A stretch of 64,000 nt of DNA, from NCBI GenBank assembly GCA_947561395.2, contig OX387184.1, positions 44,630,766 to 44,694,765 on the forward strand, in the 5' to 3' direction. Both the position numbers and the translations under genes were made by a program. The first letter of the stretch is position 1. Every line of letters begins with the position of its first letter. Below, piece after piece: positions 41,154 through 53,225 of the stretch. The stretch is from Buxus sempervirens (taxonomy: Eukaryota; Streptophyta; Magnoliopsida; Buxales; Buxaceae). The notes under the pieces are model-generated. The model was given only the letters and a program-made list of their open reading frames with translations. It made no database searches and was not told the origin of the DNA.

Positions 41154-44100
41154 TGTAAGCACCTCATTTTTGCGCTCCCAGAAAAGCTGGAAATGCAAAC
41201 CCTGGACGGAAAGTCAAACCCTAAGGGGTGAAAAGTTGACTTTTTGATCGAGTGATAATTGGCCACATTGCTTTATCTCAATGGATAGAGAATCCCGACA
41301 CGGTTCCAATGCAACTGAGTTTGTAGGAATTGGAGTTCGGATGAAGGTTCTGCAGGCCAGTCAAACTTGAGGGGGAGGCGAAAGTTGACTTTCGGCTAAA
41401 CCCTGATCCAGATGCTTACCCCTATGTCATTGGATAGAGGGCTCCGATACGGTCTTAATGCAACAGAGTTTGCCTAGATAGGAGTCCGGATGGAGAAGAT
41501 ATGAGCTGTCGAAGTTCCCGAGCGGCAAAACTGGCAGACTGCGCACGTGGCAAAAAGCTGCACATGTGGCAAGTTGAGTAGGAAAATATCTCGGGGATCA
41601 AATCCGTAAATATCCAAACATACGAAATATCCCAGGGATTAAATAAAAAATATACAGGGACTAAATCCGAAAAAACCTGATTTTCCGACCATTTAGCAGC
41701 CACATTAAATTTTTGGAATGATAGTGCCTCGCTCGCGTGAGCAAGGCGAGCGCGAAAAGCGGTCGGCGCCAGCTCGGCGCCAACCCAGCGGACCCTTTTT
41801 CCTTTTTCTATAAAAGCCACACCCCACTTCGTTGCCGAGGGTTGGGATTTTTTCGGTTGCTTCTTTTGTTGGTTGGCCTTTTGTTTTGGTTGGCTCCCTT
41901 GGGAACGCTGGACCGACTCCCTCTTCCCCTGCCTTCCTTCACCCAAACACCTGACATTGCCTTCTGGACTCTCTCTTCTCTTCTTCTTCTTCACTCTTCT
42001 ACCAAAAGCCGGAGGAGCCATTCGCTGTAGCTGTTGGAGAAGAAGCTCACAGTTGGTGTTTTTGCTTCAAGGAGGTCACACGCTTCCACAAAAGAGATAA
42101 GAACTCTCAAGTATCGTTCCCCACTAGCTTTTACATCACATATATGAAAACGGGTTATCTTGCATGATTTTCGTGAAAGCATAGTATCTACCATGTTTCA
42201 AGTCGTTTCCACATGGGATCTCCATACGTGTACTCTTCATTGACCATGAGAGGATCTCCAAGGTAAGAGATGATGTTCGTTTGGGCTCCACGAGAGAGTG
42301 AGAGTTGATCTATCGCATTTTGGTCTAGGCAGGCTACTATTTTGGGGCATAGGATTTGTTGCAGGAGGAAACATGTTCCTTATCAGCCTTATCATCTAAT
42401 GTATCCCTATAAACCCCCCTTCTACTTCCCTTCTTCAAATGTTTGTGTGCATGCGCGGAGGTTTGGTCCAGGTGTAGGTGAAAATTTGGTTTCTTTTATG
42501 CATGCGATCTTTGTTTGATTGTTGTCTTTTCTTTCGCATTTTGCTAGACTTGCCAACATGCTCCCCTACCCCCTGCCACCTGTTGTTTTCTTCTTGTGTG
42601 CCTGTGAGCATGCTCCCTTCACCCCCCATTACCCCCTGTAGTTGTTTTTATAGCAGTCGGACTTGGTTTCTTTGGTAAAGAGATCTGGAGTCGTGTCTTG
42701 GGGTAGGTTAGAATAATTTCGATGCATGTTTGAGTGTCTTCTGGGAATGTTAGAAGCACCGGGAAGGTGTTACAGAGACTGGAAATCAAGACAGTCTCTA
42801 AGCAAAACAAAAAAATAGAGATCGTGTTTCGTTAAAGACGTGCGCTGAGCTCGCGCTGGGCGATTTTGCATCCGCCGAGCTCGCGCCGGGTGCTTTTTTT
42901 TGTTGTTTTTTGGTTCCACCAAGCTCGTGCTGACCTCCCGCTGAGCACCTGAGGTCAGCGCACCGCTTAAGTGCCGAATTGCTTGCGGCTGACCAACCCA
43001 GCTACATTTTTGAACGCACCCCCCAACCCCATTGTCCATCACGTGCCCAACTTGTTCCTTGGACCCAGAATATGAGCCATCATTTCCAACACCATCGGAG
43101 ATCATTAAGTAAGTCGATTTCCCCTGAAAAATGTCTTTTTTGTATATTCTGTGATTTTTGCCGGATGTGAGTGACATTTTCAAACCGAACCAAATGAACC
43201 AATAGGGTTTCCAGGTCACCAAAAACCCAACATGGGACTCAGACCACTCGGTCCAATTGGATGCACATGTGGGCCTTCCGCGGGGCCCACCAAGCCCAAC
43301 AGACACAATGCAATGCATGCATGTGACTTAATCAAGACAAATAAATTAACTAATCAATCGGGATGGGCCAAACCCAATGCGGCCCGCTCGAACTGGTTGG
43401 TGAATTGATGTATGAAATGTGTGGTTTGGCCGAGACCAAGGGCAAGGGCCTACCGGGCTAGCCAAAGCCCACAAAGCCAACCAGGTGAGGGCTCAAAGCC
43501 CTAACTTCACGTACTTTGGCTTTCAAGCCCAAATCAGGACTACGAGCCCCAAGCCTAATGTCCAATCCATTTTTTGGCAAACTTAAACAAGATAAAGCTA
43601 AAACACTTTTGCAACCATCATGGGGGCCCACCCAGGGGCCCGCAAATCTATGCCAACCCACTTTTTGCATGTAAGTCACCTAAACTTTCAATTTGAACCA
43701 TTAAAATAAAAGCAATTCACTTGAACCAAGCCCAAAGGGCCTCCTAGGACTAGATAGAGGCCCACCAGAGGCATATCGGCTTAACTAAGCCCACCAAGGA
43801 CACAGTGGACCTTCCAACGGGGTTCACCCAGTCAGACTTAGACCACCTAATTAAACAAGATAAAAGCAACTAAAGGGACCCACGCCACTCAGGTGGTCCC
43901 GCTAGACTTAACCCGATTGCACGATAGACTAGGAATCAGGTGAGAAAATAAGTGAGCTGACTCAAACCAGGATAAACCTAGGGGACCCGTCACCCGACGG
44001 GTTGGATCGGGGTGTCTACGGACTTCCCTGGACCACAACTGAGACCCTACTTATAATCTCAAGCCGCAGACCAAGCCTTAATAGACAAGATTAGGCACCT

Positions 44101-44173
44101 AGGTGTCTGCCTACACCCCATTAGGCGGTGGCGACTCCGAATTTTCTTGTGTGGCGTTTCCGACGCGCGTACA
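41154..44173 (+). mobile_element. Solo LTR A (Tat-related family X)
   Basis: 3020 bp, TGTAAGCACCTC to GCGCGTACA. Target duplication is eroded (CCCGG left, GTCGG right, 3 of 5 match); removing it rejoins gag in frame (FAR-DDGIL). TATA box TATAAAA at 41809-41815, with a GC-rich palindromic segment just upstream. A primer-site-like TGGCGACTCC lies at 44129-44138. No internal coding domain is present, so it is a solo LTR. Confidence 0.88.
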
Positions 44174-44411
44174 GTCGGGATGATGGTATACTAATCCAAC
44201 TCTTCCAAAGGAGCTTAATTGGAGCTGCTTTGAGGTGGTTTGCCACAGTTGACCATGGCAAAATCAGAAGGTAGAAGGATTTGGCTGACGCCTTCTTGTC
44301 TCAATACAAATTCAACTCGGAGATCGTGCCAGATAGGTACAATGTGATGAGGACGAGCAAGGGAATGGATGAATCTGTAAGGCAATATGCCAAGAGGTGG
44401 AGGGAGACTGT
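44174..44411 (+). pseudogene. Tat gag, part 2
   Basis: DDGILIQLFQRSLIGAALRW and KDLADAFLSQYKFNSEIVPD, then ESVRQYAKRWRETV, the central Tat gag segment. A TAG (about 44269) replaces the usual Trp before KDLADAF. It is bounded by LTR A and LTR B. Confidence 0.85.
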
Positions 44412-44535
44412 TGTAAGCACCTCATTTTTGCGCTCCCAGAAAAGCCAAAAATGCAAACCCTGAACAGAAATTCAAACCCTAAGGGGTGAAAAGTTGACTT
44501 TTTGATCAAGAGAAATTGGCCACCTCGCTTTATGC

Positions 44536-45290
44536 CATTGGATAGAGAATCTCGACACGGTTCCAACGCAACTGAGTTTGCAGGAATCGGGGTCCAGATG
44601 AAGGTTCTGCGGGCGGTCAAACTTGAGCAGAGCCAAAAGTTGACTTTCTGCTAAAATTCGATCCAGAGGCCTACCCCTAGGTCATTAGATAGAGAATCTC
44701 GACACGGTTCCAACGCAACTGAGTTTGCAGGAATCGGGGTCCGGATGAAGGTTCTGCAGGCGGTCAAACCTGAGCAGAGCCAAAAGTTGACTTTCTGCTA
44801 AAATTCGATCCAGAGGCCTACCCCTAGGTCATTGGATAGAGAATCTCGACACGGTTCCAACGCAACTGAGTTTGCAGGAATCGGGGTCCGAATGAAGGTT
44901 CTGCGGGCAGTCAAACCTGAGCAGAGCCAAAAGTTGACTTTCTGCTAAAATCTGATCCAGAGGCCTACCCCTAGGTCATTGGATAGAGAATCTCGACACG
45001 GTTCCAACGCAACTGAGTTTGCAGGAATCGGGGTCCGGATGAAGGTTCTGCGAGCGGTCAAACCTGAGCAGAGCCAAAAGTTGACTTTCTGCTAAAATCC
45101 GATCCAGAGGCCTACCCCTAGGTCATTGGATAGAGAATCTCGACACGGTTCCAATGCAACTAAGTTTGCAAGAATCGGGGTCCGGATGAAGGTTCTGCAG
45201 GCAGTCAAACCTGAGCAGAGCCAAAAGTTGACTTTATGCTAAAATCCGATCCAGAGGCCTACCCCTAGGTCATGGGATGGAGGGCGCCGA
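44536..45290 (+). repeat. 147-bp tandem array inside LTR B
   Basis: CATTGGATAGAGAATCTCG starts at 44536, 44683, 44830, 44977 and 45124, with a variant start at 45271; spacing is exactly 147 each time. LTR A (about 41277) and LTR E (about 62020) hold a single complete unit plus the variant end unit. Confidence 0.95.
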
Positions 45291-46739
45291 TACGATTCTA
45301 ACGCAACTAAGTTTTCCCAGATCGGAGCCCGGATGAAGGAAATATGAGCTGACGAAATTCCCGAGCAGCAAAACCGGCAATCTGCGCACGTGGCAAAAAG
45401 CTGCACACGTGGCGAGTTGCGCAGGAAAATATCTCGGGGATCAAATCCGTAAATATCTAAATGTACGAAATATCCCAGGGACTAAATCTGTAAAAATCCG
45501 AGAATATCGGATTAAATTGAAATTTGCCAGGGACTAAATCCGAAAATTCGGATCTTCCGACCAATCGAGCGGCGGCATTCAATGTTTCATCATTATGCCG
45601 CTCGCGCGGATGTGGTGAGCGGCATGCGCTCACCTTGAGCTGGGCACCAAAGTGAGCGGCACCCCTTCTCCCTTGCCTATATAAGCCGCGCGACTTTCTC
45701 GCGCAAAGGGTTCGGAGATTTTTTTTCTGGGGTTGGAAGATTTCTTGGAAAAAAAAAGCTAAGTGTTCGGATTTTGGAGGGTTCGAAGAGTTTTTGGTTT
45801 GTTCTTCGTCGGGTTTTGGGTTTTCCTCAACTGACTCCCTTCTCCTTCTTCTTCCCTTACCCGAAGCCCCCCTCTCTTCATCCCTGCTTGCCTCCCAAAA
45901 AACCCCAAGCGCCTCACCTTTCTTTGGTTCTCCTCCGTTTCACCCTAAGCAAGTGGAAGCTTGCCACCGTCGGTGCGGTAAAGTGGAGGCTCCAGCTATT
46001 GTCCGGCTTCGAGGAGGCTCCCCCACTCAGCTCCAGAACTCAAGAACCACCAGGTAAGGACCCCTGTTACTTTGGGTTTACATATATGAATATGCGGTGT
46101 TTTTTTTTGTAAGCCGGTCTTCTTTGGTGGTATAAGACCATTGCCATGAAAGCTTGCCATGCTTTTTTTTCTCTTTTTCACTTCCATCCGATGAAGACCA
46201 CCCAGCGAGGAAGAGGAAGAGGTAGAGGCTTGCGTTGTTTGCATCGAAAAGGGAGCATGTTCCCCAGGTTCCCGTCATCTAATGTACCCCTGTAAACCCC
46301 CCTCCTCCTTCCCTTCTCCGAATGTCTGCATGCATGCACAGAGCTTAGGGACATGCGTAGGTGAGAAAAAATTAGGTTTCCATGTTGCATAGGCAATCTC
46401 TGTTTATTAGTGTTTTTTTTCTCTTGTTGTTTTATTGCTTGCTATACTTGCTAACATGATCCCCCAACCCCCCTGCCGTATGCTGCTTGCTCCTTGTTGT
46501 GTCCCTGTAAGCATGCTCCCATCACCCCATTAACTGTCTGTAGTTAGGCCTGTGTTGTTTTGTGATAATCGGGTTTGATGTTCCTTTTTTTCAAGAGATA
46601 TGGAGTTGTGCCTTTAAGCAGTTAGATTAAATCCAAAACTAGTTGGGAAGTGTTCTGGGCATATTAGGAGACTAGTGGAACAATTACAGGCCGAAAAAGA
46701 TCGGCCAGAGATGGATATCTCGAAGTAACAGAGAGTTGA

Positions 46740-47021
46740 AAATCGCAGTGAGTAGCCGCCCACTTGGCGCTCACTTAGGAAGTAGGCGGCCCTTTTATCT
46801 CACTACCTGCCGAGCTGGCGCCCATCTCGCGCCCACTTGGCGCTCAGCTCGCGCTCACTTAAAACCATGCGTAATTCTGGCGCCCATCTTGCGCCCACTT
46901 GGCGCTCAGCTCGCGCTCACTTCCCGCCCAGCTCGCGCTAACTTAGTATCGAGTGAGCGCCACGTCCGAATTTTGCTGGTTCTTAGCCGCATACTGGCGC
47001 TCACTTCAGGAAGTGAGCGCA
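46740..47021 (+). repeat. GCGCTCAC-rich repeats in LTR B
   Basis: Many copies of GGCGCTCACTT, CAGCTCGCGCTCACTT and GCGCCCACTT, ending in a perfect inverted pair GCGCTCACTTC (46997-47007) and GAAGTGAGCGC (47010-47020). The same word appears upstream of this LTR's TATA box at about 45625-45660. Confidence 0.85.
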
Positions 47022-47149
47022 TACCCCTAAAACATGCCGAATTGCTAGATTTTTGAAAGTTCCGAAAATACCCTTTACCATACCGCGGGGGCTTCGCCCC
47101 CCGCACCCCCTACCCCCTTTGTTCGTTGTGCATCCAACTAGTTCCTTGG

Positions 47150-47220
47150 TGCGGGGAGGTACCCCACCCCGTGGGCTCCGCTTCGCTCCGCCCACAGGGT
47201 CCCCGGGTACCTCGCCTTGG
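47150..47220. repeat. GC-rich hairpin insertion in LTR B
   Basis: 71 bases flanked by CCTTGG (47144-47149 and 47215-47220). LTR A has a single CCTTGG at the equivalent place and lacks the insert. Inside are inverted arms GAGGTACCC/GGGTACCTC and an inner GTGGGC/GCCCAC hairpin. A second hairpin, GCGGGGGCTTCGCCCCCCGC, lies just before it (47085-47104). Confidence 0.65.
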
Positions 47221-48299
47221 ACCCAGCATAATGAGCTAGTCTCTCCTTGATAAATGTTGATTTTGATATGTCCCTGTGACTTATATGCTGTAACTTTTGC
47301 TAGATATAGGTGGCATTTCCGAACCAAGCCGGATGAACCAACAGGGTTTCCGGGTCACCCGGAGACCCGACATGGGACTCGGACCCCCGGTCCAACCTGA
47401 TTTCCAGTGGGCCTTCCAACGGGGCCCACCTGACCCAATAAACATGTATGCATGCAACTTAATCAAGATAAGCAAAATTAACCGATTAAACCGGGCGGGC
47501 CAAACCTAAGGCGGTCCACCCGAATCAGACTTGTGAAATTGATGCATGAATCGCGTGGTTTGGCCGAGACCAAGGGCAAGGGCCTACCGGCCCCGCCAAA
47601 GCCCACCAACCGAACCAAGGAAGGGTGCAAACCCTAACTTCTGGTAACTTGGGCTTACAAGCCCAGATTTGGACTACGGGCCCCAAGCCCAGTGTCCAAC
47701 TCACTTTGGCAAATTAAAAAGATAAATCCAATAAAAATACTTGGCCACCATGTGGGCCCACCTTAGGGGCCCATGAACCTATCCGGCCCACCTTTTCATG
47801 GAAAACACTTAAATTTTAAATCTGAACCTAAAGTAAAATCAATTGAACTAATCAAAGCCCAAAGGGCCTCTCAGGCTAGACTGAGGTCCACAAGGGTACA
47901 CGGGCTTGACTAAGCCCACCAAGGATACGTGGGCCTTCCAACGGGGCCCACCCAACCAGACTCAGATCACCTAAGTAATCAAGATAAAAGCAATTAAAGG
48001 GACCCACACCACTCAGGTGGTCCCGCCAGACTTAACCAAACTGCATATCGGAGTAGGAATCAGGTGAGACCAATGAAAGCTGACTCAAACCAGGGAACCC
48101 ACGGGACCCGTTATCCGACGGGGTGGATTGGGGTGTCTACGGACTTCCCCAGACCACAACCGAGAACCAAACTTAGAATCTCAAGCCACAGACCAAAAAG
48201 CCCTAAATAGACAAAATTAGGCACCCAGGTGTCTGCCTGCACCCCATCAGGCGGTGGCGACTCCGAATTTTCCTGTGCCGCGTTCCCGACGCGCGCACA

Positions 48300-49800
48300 A
48301 CTGCATCCCAGGTTAGGCCACTAATGTTGGAGCTTGAAATGATCTCAACATTCATAAGTACACCGGGGCAGCCCTTCTACAATCATTTGGTGGGTTAGAC
48401 TACCGGCAACTTTGCGGCCCTAGTACAAGTGGCCGATCGGATTGAGGATGGGGTCAGATTAGGAAAAATAATGGATTAATCTGCTATGGCCGATCAGTCA
48501 GATTCCTCCACTTCTTTTGCACAGAAGAAGGGGAACGGAATAAAAAAGAATGGGAACAAGGAAGAAGGAGAAGTAAACCTGGTACAAGCTCCTCTTCCCA
48601 GGAAACCAATCCACATCAATGTCCCTGCATTCCGGTAGACCCAGCAGCCACAAACCAACTATCAAACTCCACTCAACATCAATTTCTCTCCATTTGTACC
48701 TGCAAATCAAAGGAGGGTTTTCACTAAGGAAGAGAGGGATGCCTGGATGGCAACAAGAAGGAATAGAGTCTTCACTCCTATTCCCATGTCTCCCTCCCAA
48801 CTATTACCAACCTTACTGAAGGCGGGATATGTAACCCTGAAGGAGCCAAACCCAAATGCATCTAAGGGGATGAATTTTGATCCCCCAGTCACTTGTGATT
48901 TCCACATGGGTGCACCAGGGCATCCTACTAACAACTGCTGGCCTTTAAAGCATGCCATCCAGGACCTATTGGACCAGAAAACTTTGTCCTTCAACACAGT
49001 TGCTCCTACCCCTTTTGGAAATGACATTGGGAAAAATCCTCTGCCTTATCACAATGGGGGCAGGCCCGTCTAACTCAGTTGCAGCCATCTCTTCCATTCA
49101 AAGAACTTTTGATCCCTCTCAATTTATTGCTCCTTTTAGGGCTACGGTTAAATTTCATTTTGACCAAGTAAAAAGGGAAGAAGAAGTCAATGTCTTTCTG
49201 GAAGAAATGGAAATGACAGTGCTGCTGAAGACATTAATTCTTCTTTGAACCGAGTCTCCTCTCTCATGGCCCAAATAAATATTGCAAGGCCTCCTTTGGT
49301 TATCAACAGCAATCCATCCACTTTTTCTCCATCCAATCCATCAAAAACCTCCTTGGTCATCAATTATGGCCCCACCACTGCATCAATTATGTCTTTTGCT
49401 CCAACAACCCCTAAGCAGCGTCCGCCTTTGGTTGTAAATGTTCCTCCTGTCTGTAATGCTCCAAAATCAACTCCTACATCCAAATCCTATCTTCCTCCAC
49501 TTGTGATCAATGTTCCTAAACCTTCCTACTTCGAGTCGGCTGTACCATGGAATTACAGCGAGGCTGTTACAACTATAGTTTTAGTGGTCGATAGACAAAA
49601 CCAGGAGGAGGTGAGCCTCATGATGAGGTCAGGAAGATGTGTAAGAGAAGAAGGAAAGGAAAAAGAGTTGGGAGTTGAGAAGGAAAGAAAAGAAGCAGAA
49701 GAGAAAACAAAACTGAAAGGAAAAGTGAAAGTAGGGGAGGACACCCCCCAGGTTGCTAAAAATGAGATGGCTGATCTCATAAAAATAATCAAAAGAGTGA
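48300..49800 (+). pseudogene. Tat gag, part 3, and linker
   Basis: SQVRPLMLELEMISTFI continues gag. A Cys/His motif CDFHMGAPGHPTNNCW lies near 48890-48945; its Tat equivalents act as a zinc-binding knuckle. A frame change near 49070 is followed by a Pro/Ser-rich linker with repeated PPLVINV phrases (49245-49560) and a Lys/Glu-rich basic stretch (49620-49790). Confidence 0.8.
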
Positions 49801-49979
49801 ATTTAATATTGTGGATCAGTTGAATAAAATCTCGGCCCAGATTTCAATACTGGGACTTTTGCTGAATTCTGAAAAGCATAGGGATTCATTATTAAGGGTG
49901 CTTCAGAGTGCACATGTGCCTAAGACTATTGATCTAGACCAGCTAGGCAAAATGGTTGGTTAGATCTTATCTCACAATG

Positions 49980-50736
49980 TAATAAGTTTTTTAGAAAGTG
50001 AGATAAGTCGAGGTGGGTGTTACCATGTTGATCCTTTGCACATTACTGTGCTTTGTAAGGGTAGTATGGTAGCATGAGTTTTAATTGACAATGAGTCAGC
50101 TTTGAATGTCTTCCCATTAATCACTTTTGCCAAGCTCAGTCTGGATCAATCCAAAATCAAACAAAATGAGAGGATTGTGAGGGCTTTTGATAGCTCCAAG
50201 ACACTCCGTAGGGGAGATTGAACTGCCGGTCACTATTGAACTCAATATCTTTAACATCACATTTGAAGTGATGGATATCCCTATAGCTTTCAATCTGCTC
50301 CTAGGAAGGCTGTAGATACACTCGGCTAGGGCAATACCATCCACTCTTCACCAAAGGGTGAAGTATATAAGAGGACAAAGGGTGATAACTGTCCTAGCTG
50401 AGAATTTGATACCTCCAATAGTGCCACCTGATGTACCCTTCATTAATGTCGAATTAACTGTCGACAAAATTGCATTCCACTCATTTCAGTTTGAAACTGT
50501 CAATTTCATACCTGGGGTGTGAGGATAAGAAAGGGAAGATGACCAGTGCTGAGAAAATAGAGGAAAAATTGCTGAGAAAATACAATTTCCATCCAGGGAA
50601 AGGTCTGGTGGTCAACTTGCGAGGAAGGTTGGAGCCAATAAGGGCTAAGAAGCTTACCCCTAAAGCAGGATTGGGGTTTAAACCAAGAGGTTGGAGAAGG
50701 CAGAAGCAGGTAGAGGAAGGGAACGGAGAGAGAAAA
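49980..50736 (+). pseudogene. Tat aspartic protease
   Basis: LHITVLCKGSMVA, stop, then VLIDNESALNVFPLITFAKL (about 50078-50135) is the active-site region. Tat proteases usually read DNGSSLN, so the Gly after Asp-Asn is Glu here. Later blocks are IELPVTIELNIFNITFEVMD (50218-50280) and LLLGRLWIHSARAIPSTLHQ after a frame change. A basic KKGKMTSAEKIEEKLL to GFKPRG segment precedes LTR C. Confidence 0.8.
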
Positions 50737-53220
50737 TGTAACGCCTTGGATCCAGGTTTACTTAACTGCATAAACCAAAATCTGGTTCGTTAGGGAAAAT
50801 GGCCCAAAACACTATTCCAGACTTAAACAACTTCATCTGTTATATCAGAGTGCGGAAATACAGTCATCTTTCAGAAGCGCGGAATTAAACTATCAAAATA
50901 ATCCTTTTATTTTTCATCTATGAAGTCTGGAAAGAGTTTAACTAAATAACATAAATAATATCCACCAAGGTGTGGATTGAAGATACTAATCATCCTTTCA
51001 AAAGACATCAAACTCCTTAATATAAATACTGAAAATAATCCCTAGGAACATTAATCTAAAGGTCTCTCTATGTCTTACACAAGAATGAAATAATCTTCTT
51101 CCTGGTAATCATAGTATTCTCCCGGTGTCTCTACCCTGGCAACATCTTCTCTAGGAATATCTGAAAACAAAACCGATAAAACAATAATGTGAGAAACACT
51201 ATCTCAGTAAGCAGTCATGCAAATATTTGACCACAATAAAAAATGCAAAGCTTAATCCGAATAACCACAATAAGAATCAAGACAACAATGAAATACAATT
51301 TGTCCACTTCATGGGACTCATGAAATAGTATACCAGATAAAGAGAGTAGACATGTGCTAGTATGCTACCTAACCGAATTACAATGGACCAGCCACCTTAC
51401 AGTCTGGCTATTCAACACCAACGGAAGAACCCAACCATGAGTTAGTATGTACGGCCCAACCAATCCAGGAGTGGGTAACGTAGCTACCGACCAATCCAGG
51501 AGTGGTACTATCCTTGAGATGATGGGATGCCTCAGACACAGAATTCAAACCCCTTTAATACACATTTCAATTACTAGCTATTCTATGGATCCATATAACT
51601 GGTAAGCCCACTCAACAGTGAGAAAACCAACCAGGGTAATGTACATACTTCTCAATAACACCCACCAAATACAGAACTATATCTATATACCAAATCTGCC
51701 AATGTGGGATACAATAAAATATGCACCATGCCTTGTTACACCAGTGACCTAAAACCAAAACAGAATGTACCAAGTCATATGTCCAAAACACCAGGTTTCA
51801 ACGGGCCAATATGTCCCGAATGTGTATCGACTCCATTGATGCACACAATACCTTCATATCACCCAAATACAGGTGTATGAACTCACAAAACGAACCTTAG
51901 TTAACAGTAAAATCTTTTGGAACAATAGAATCAAGTAAAGGTTCTTCCTTAGAGACATCTACCCAAAATCTTTATAAAATTGAATTTAAAACCTCCGCCA
52001 ATGCAAACACTTCCCAAATACCCCAATCTTGATGGTACATACGCTAAAATTAAATAGAACCACTTCCTTAATGAAAACTAGGTTGAAAAGTCAAGTTTTC
52101 CAAAATCTGACATATAGGTCGCTCTAGTGGCCAAGGGCGCTCGATCGGCTTTACAAAACAGGTTATTTCAGGGTAGGTCGCTAGATAGGTCGCTCGATTG
52201 ATTGTTCTAGCAGTAGTTCAATCTGGGTAAAATTGCTCTCGGGTTTTCGACTGTATACATAGATCGCTCGAGCGATTGCTCAGGCAGTCCGATACGTGAA
52301 AAATCCGCAACTTTGCAAAATTCAATAAAAATTTCATAACTCAATATTAAATGCATTAAAACCATTATAAATCATTCTAAAATACATTATACACATGCTA
52401 GAACAATTCCCAACACATAAAACATCATAAATAATGAAATCAACGCAAACAAACATCGAATAACCATGAATATCGTCTAAACACGAATTTAGATTTTATA
52501 TAAGTGTCAAGGGATTACTTACCTGGTTTTAGGAACTTAAATCTTCTCTAAGAGCAACGAAATATCACTCCTAAGTTTGCCAAACGATTCTGGAAAGCCT
52601 CGATCACATCTGGGTTCAAAATCACACTTTTAAACCTCTAGCAACATATCAATCTCTCCAAAAACAGAACTATTGTGTACTTGCTCTTACCTGGTTTCTG
52701 TGGGCACGAAAATACTCCTTCTTCCTCTCTAAGACGTCTCCCACAAGTGGTTAGGGTTTAGGTTTAATCACAAGGCAACTAGGAGAAGGAAAATAGGAAA
52801 CATGCCAAACTCACAGCTGATTCTAAATTGAGTTTATAACCCCACGTAAATAGCAACTTCATGCACTACTAGGTTTAGTTTATTAACTAAAGTCTTTTAC
52901 TTATTTGCCCCTCTTTCATTAAACCCTCTTAAATCAAACCATCTTAAACCACTTAACCCCTTGGGTCAACCCACTATCCTTGGGTTCAACCAACCCCTTT
53001 GTATCCTCCTTGATTATAATACAATCAATTCTTACTAACAACGTAATAGCACAATAATTAATATATTAAAATTATATTTGGGTCAATAATTAGGTGCTCA
53101 CCTTATATAGGCTCTCCTATCGTATCCGGTTCATCTTGAACTCCTCCGGGTTGAACCAAAATTTCATCTCCTACATATTATTAACCAATTAGTTTAGTTA
53201 CTAAAATCTGGGATTTTACA
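50737..53220 (-). mobile_element. Solo LTR C (Tekay-like), minus orientation
   Basis: 2484 bp between perfect 5-bp duplications GAAAA (50732-50736 and 53221-53225). On the minus strand it starts TGTAAAATCCCAGATTTTAG and ends CCAAGGCGTTACA, the same ends as LTR D on the plus strand. Minus-strand TATA-like CTATATAAGG at about 53100-53110. Perfect palindrome ATCGCTCGAGCGAT near 52262-52277 within a TCGCTCGA-rich patch (52125-52290). No coding domains. Confidence 0.88.
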
Positions 53221-53225
53221 GAAAA

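Larger units (their letters stand above)
44412..48299 (+). mobile_element. Solo LTR B (family X, enlarged)
   Basis: 3888 bp, TGTAAGCACCTC to GCGCGCACA, flanked by ACTGT and ACTGC (4 of 5). Removal rejoins gag in frame (RWRETV-SQVRP). Longer than LTR A mainly because of the 147-bp array near its start. TATA box TATATAA at 45679-45685. Primer-site-like TGGCGACTCC at 48255-48264. No internal genes. Confidence 0.9.

Noticed and set aside
41737-42100. Open frames of 75-188 codons in LTR A
   Set aside because: They lie in the GC-rich LTR core around the TATA region, are absent or broken in sibling LTRs B and E, and show no domain.
42830-47021. CRISPR-like arrays suggested by regularly spaced short repeats
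   Set aside because: Repeats are irregular, inside plant LTRs, without unique spacers or cas genes.
46736-47327. Arg/Ala/Pro-rich open frames in LTR B
   Set aside because: They are products of the GCGCTCAC repeats and hairpins, not conserved with LTR A.
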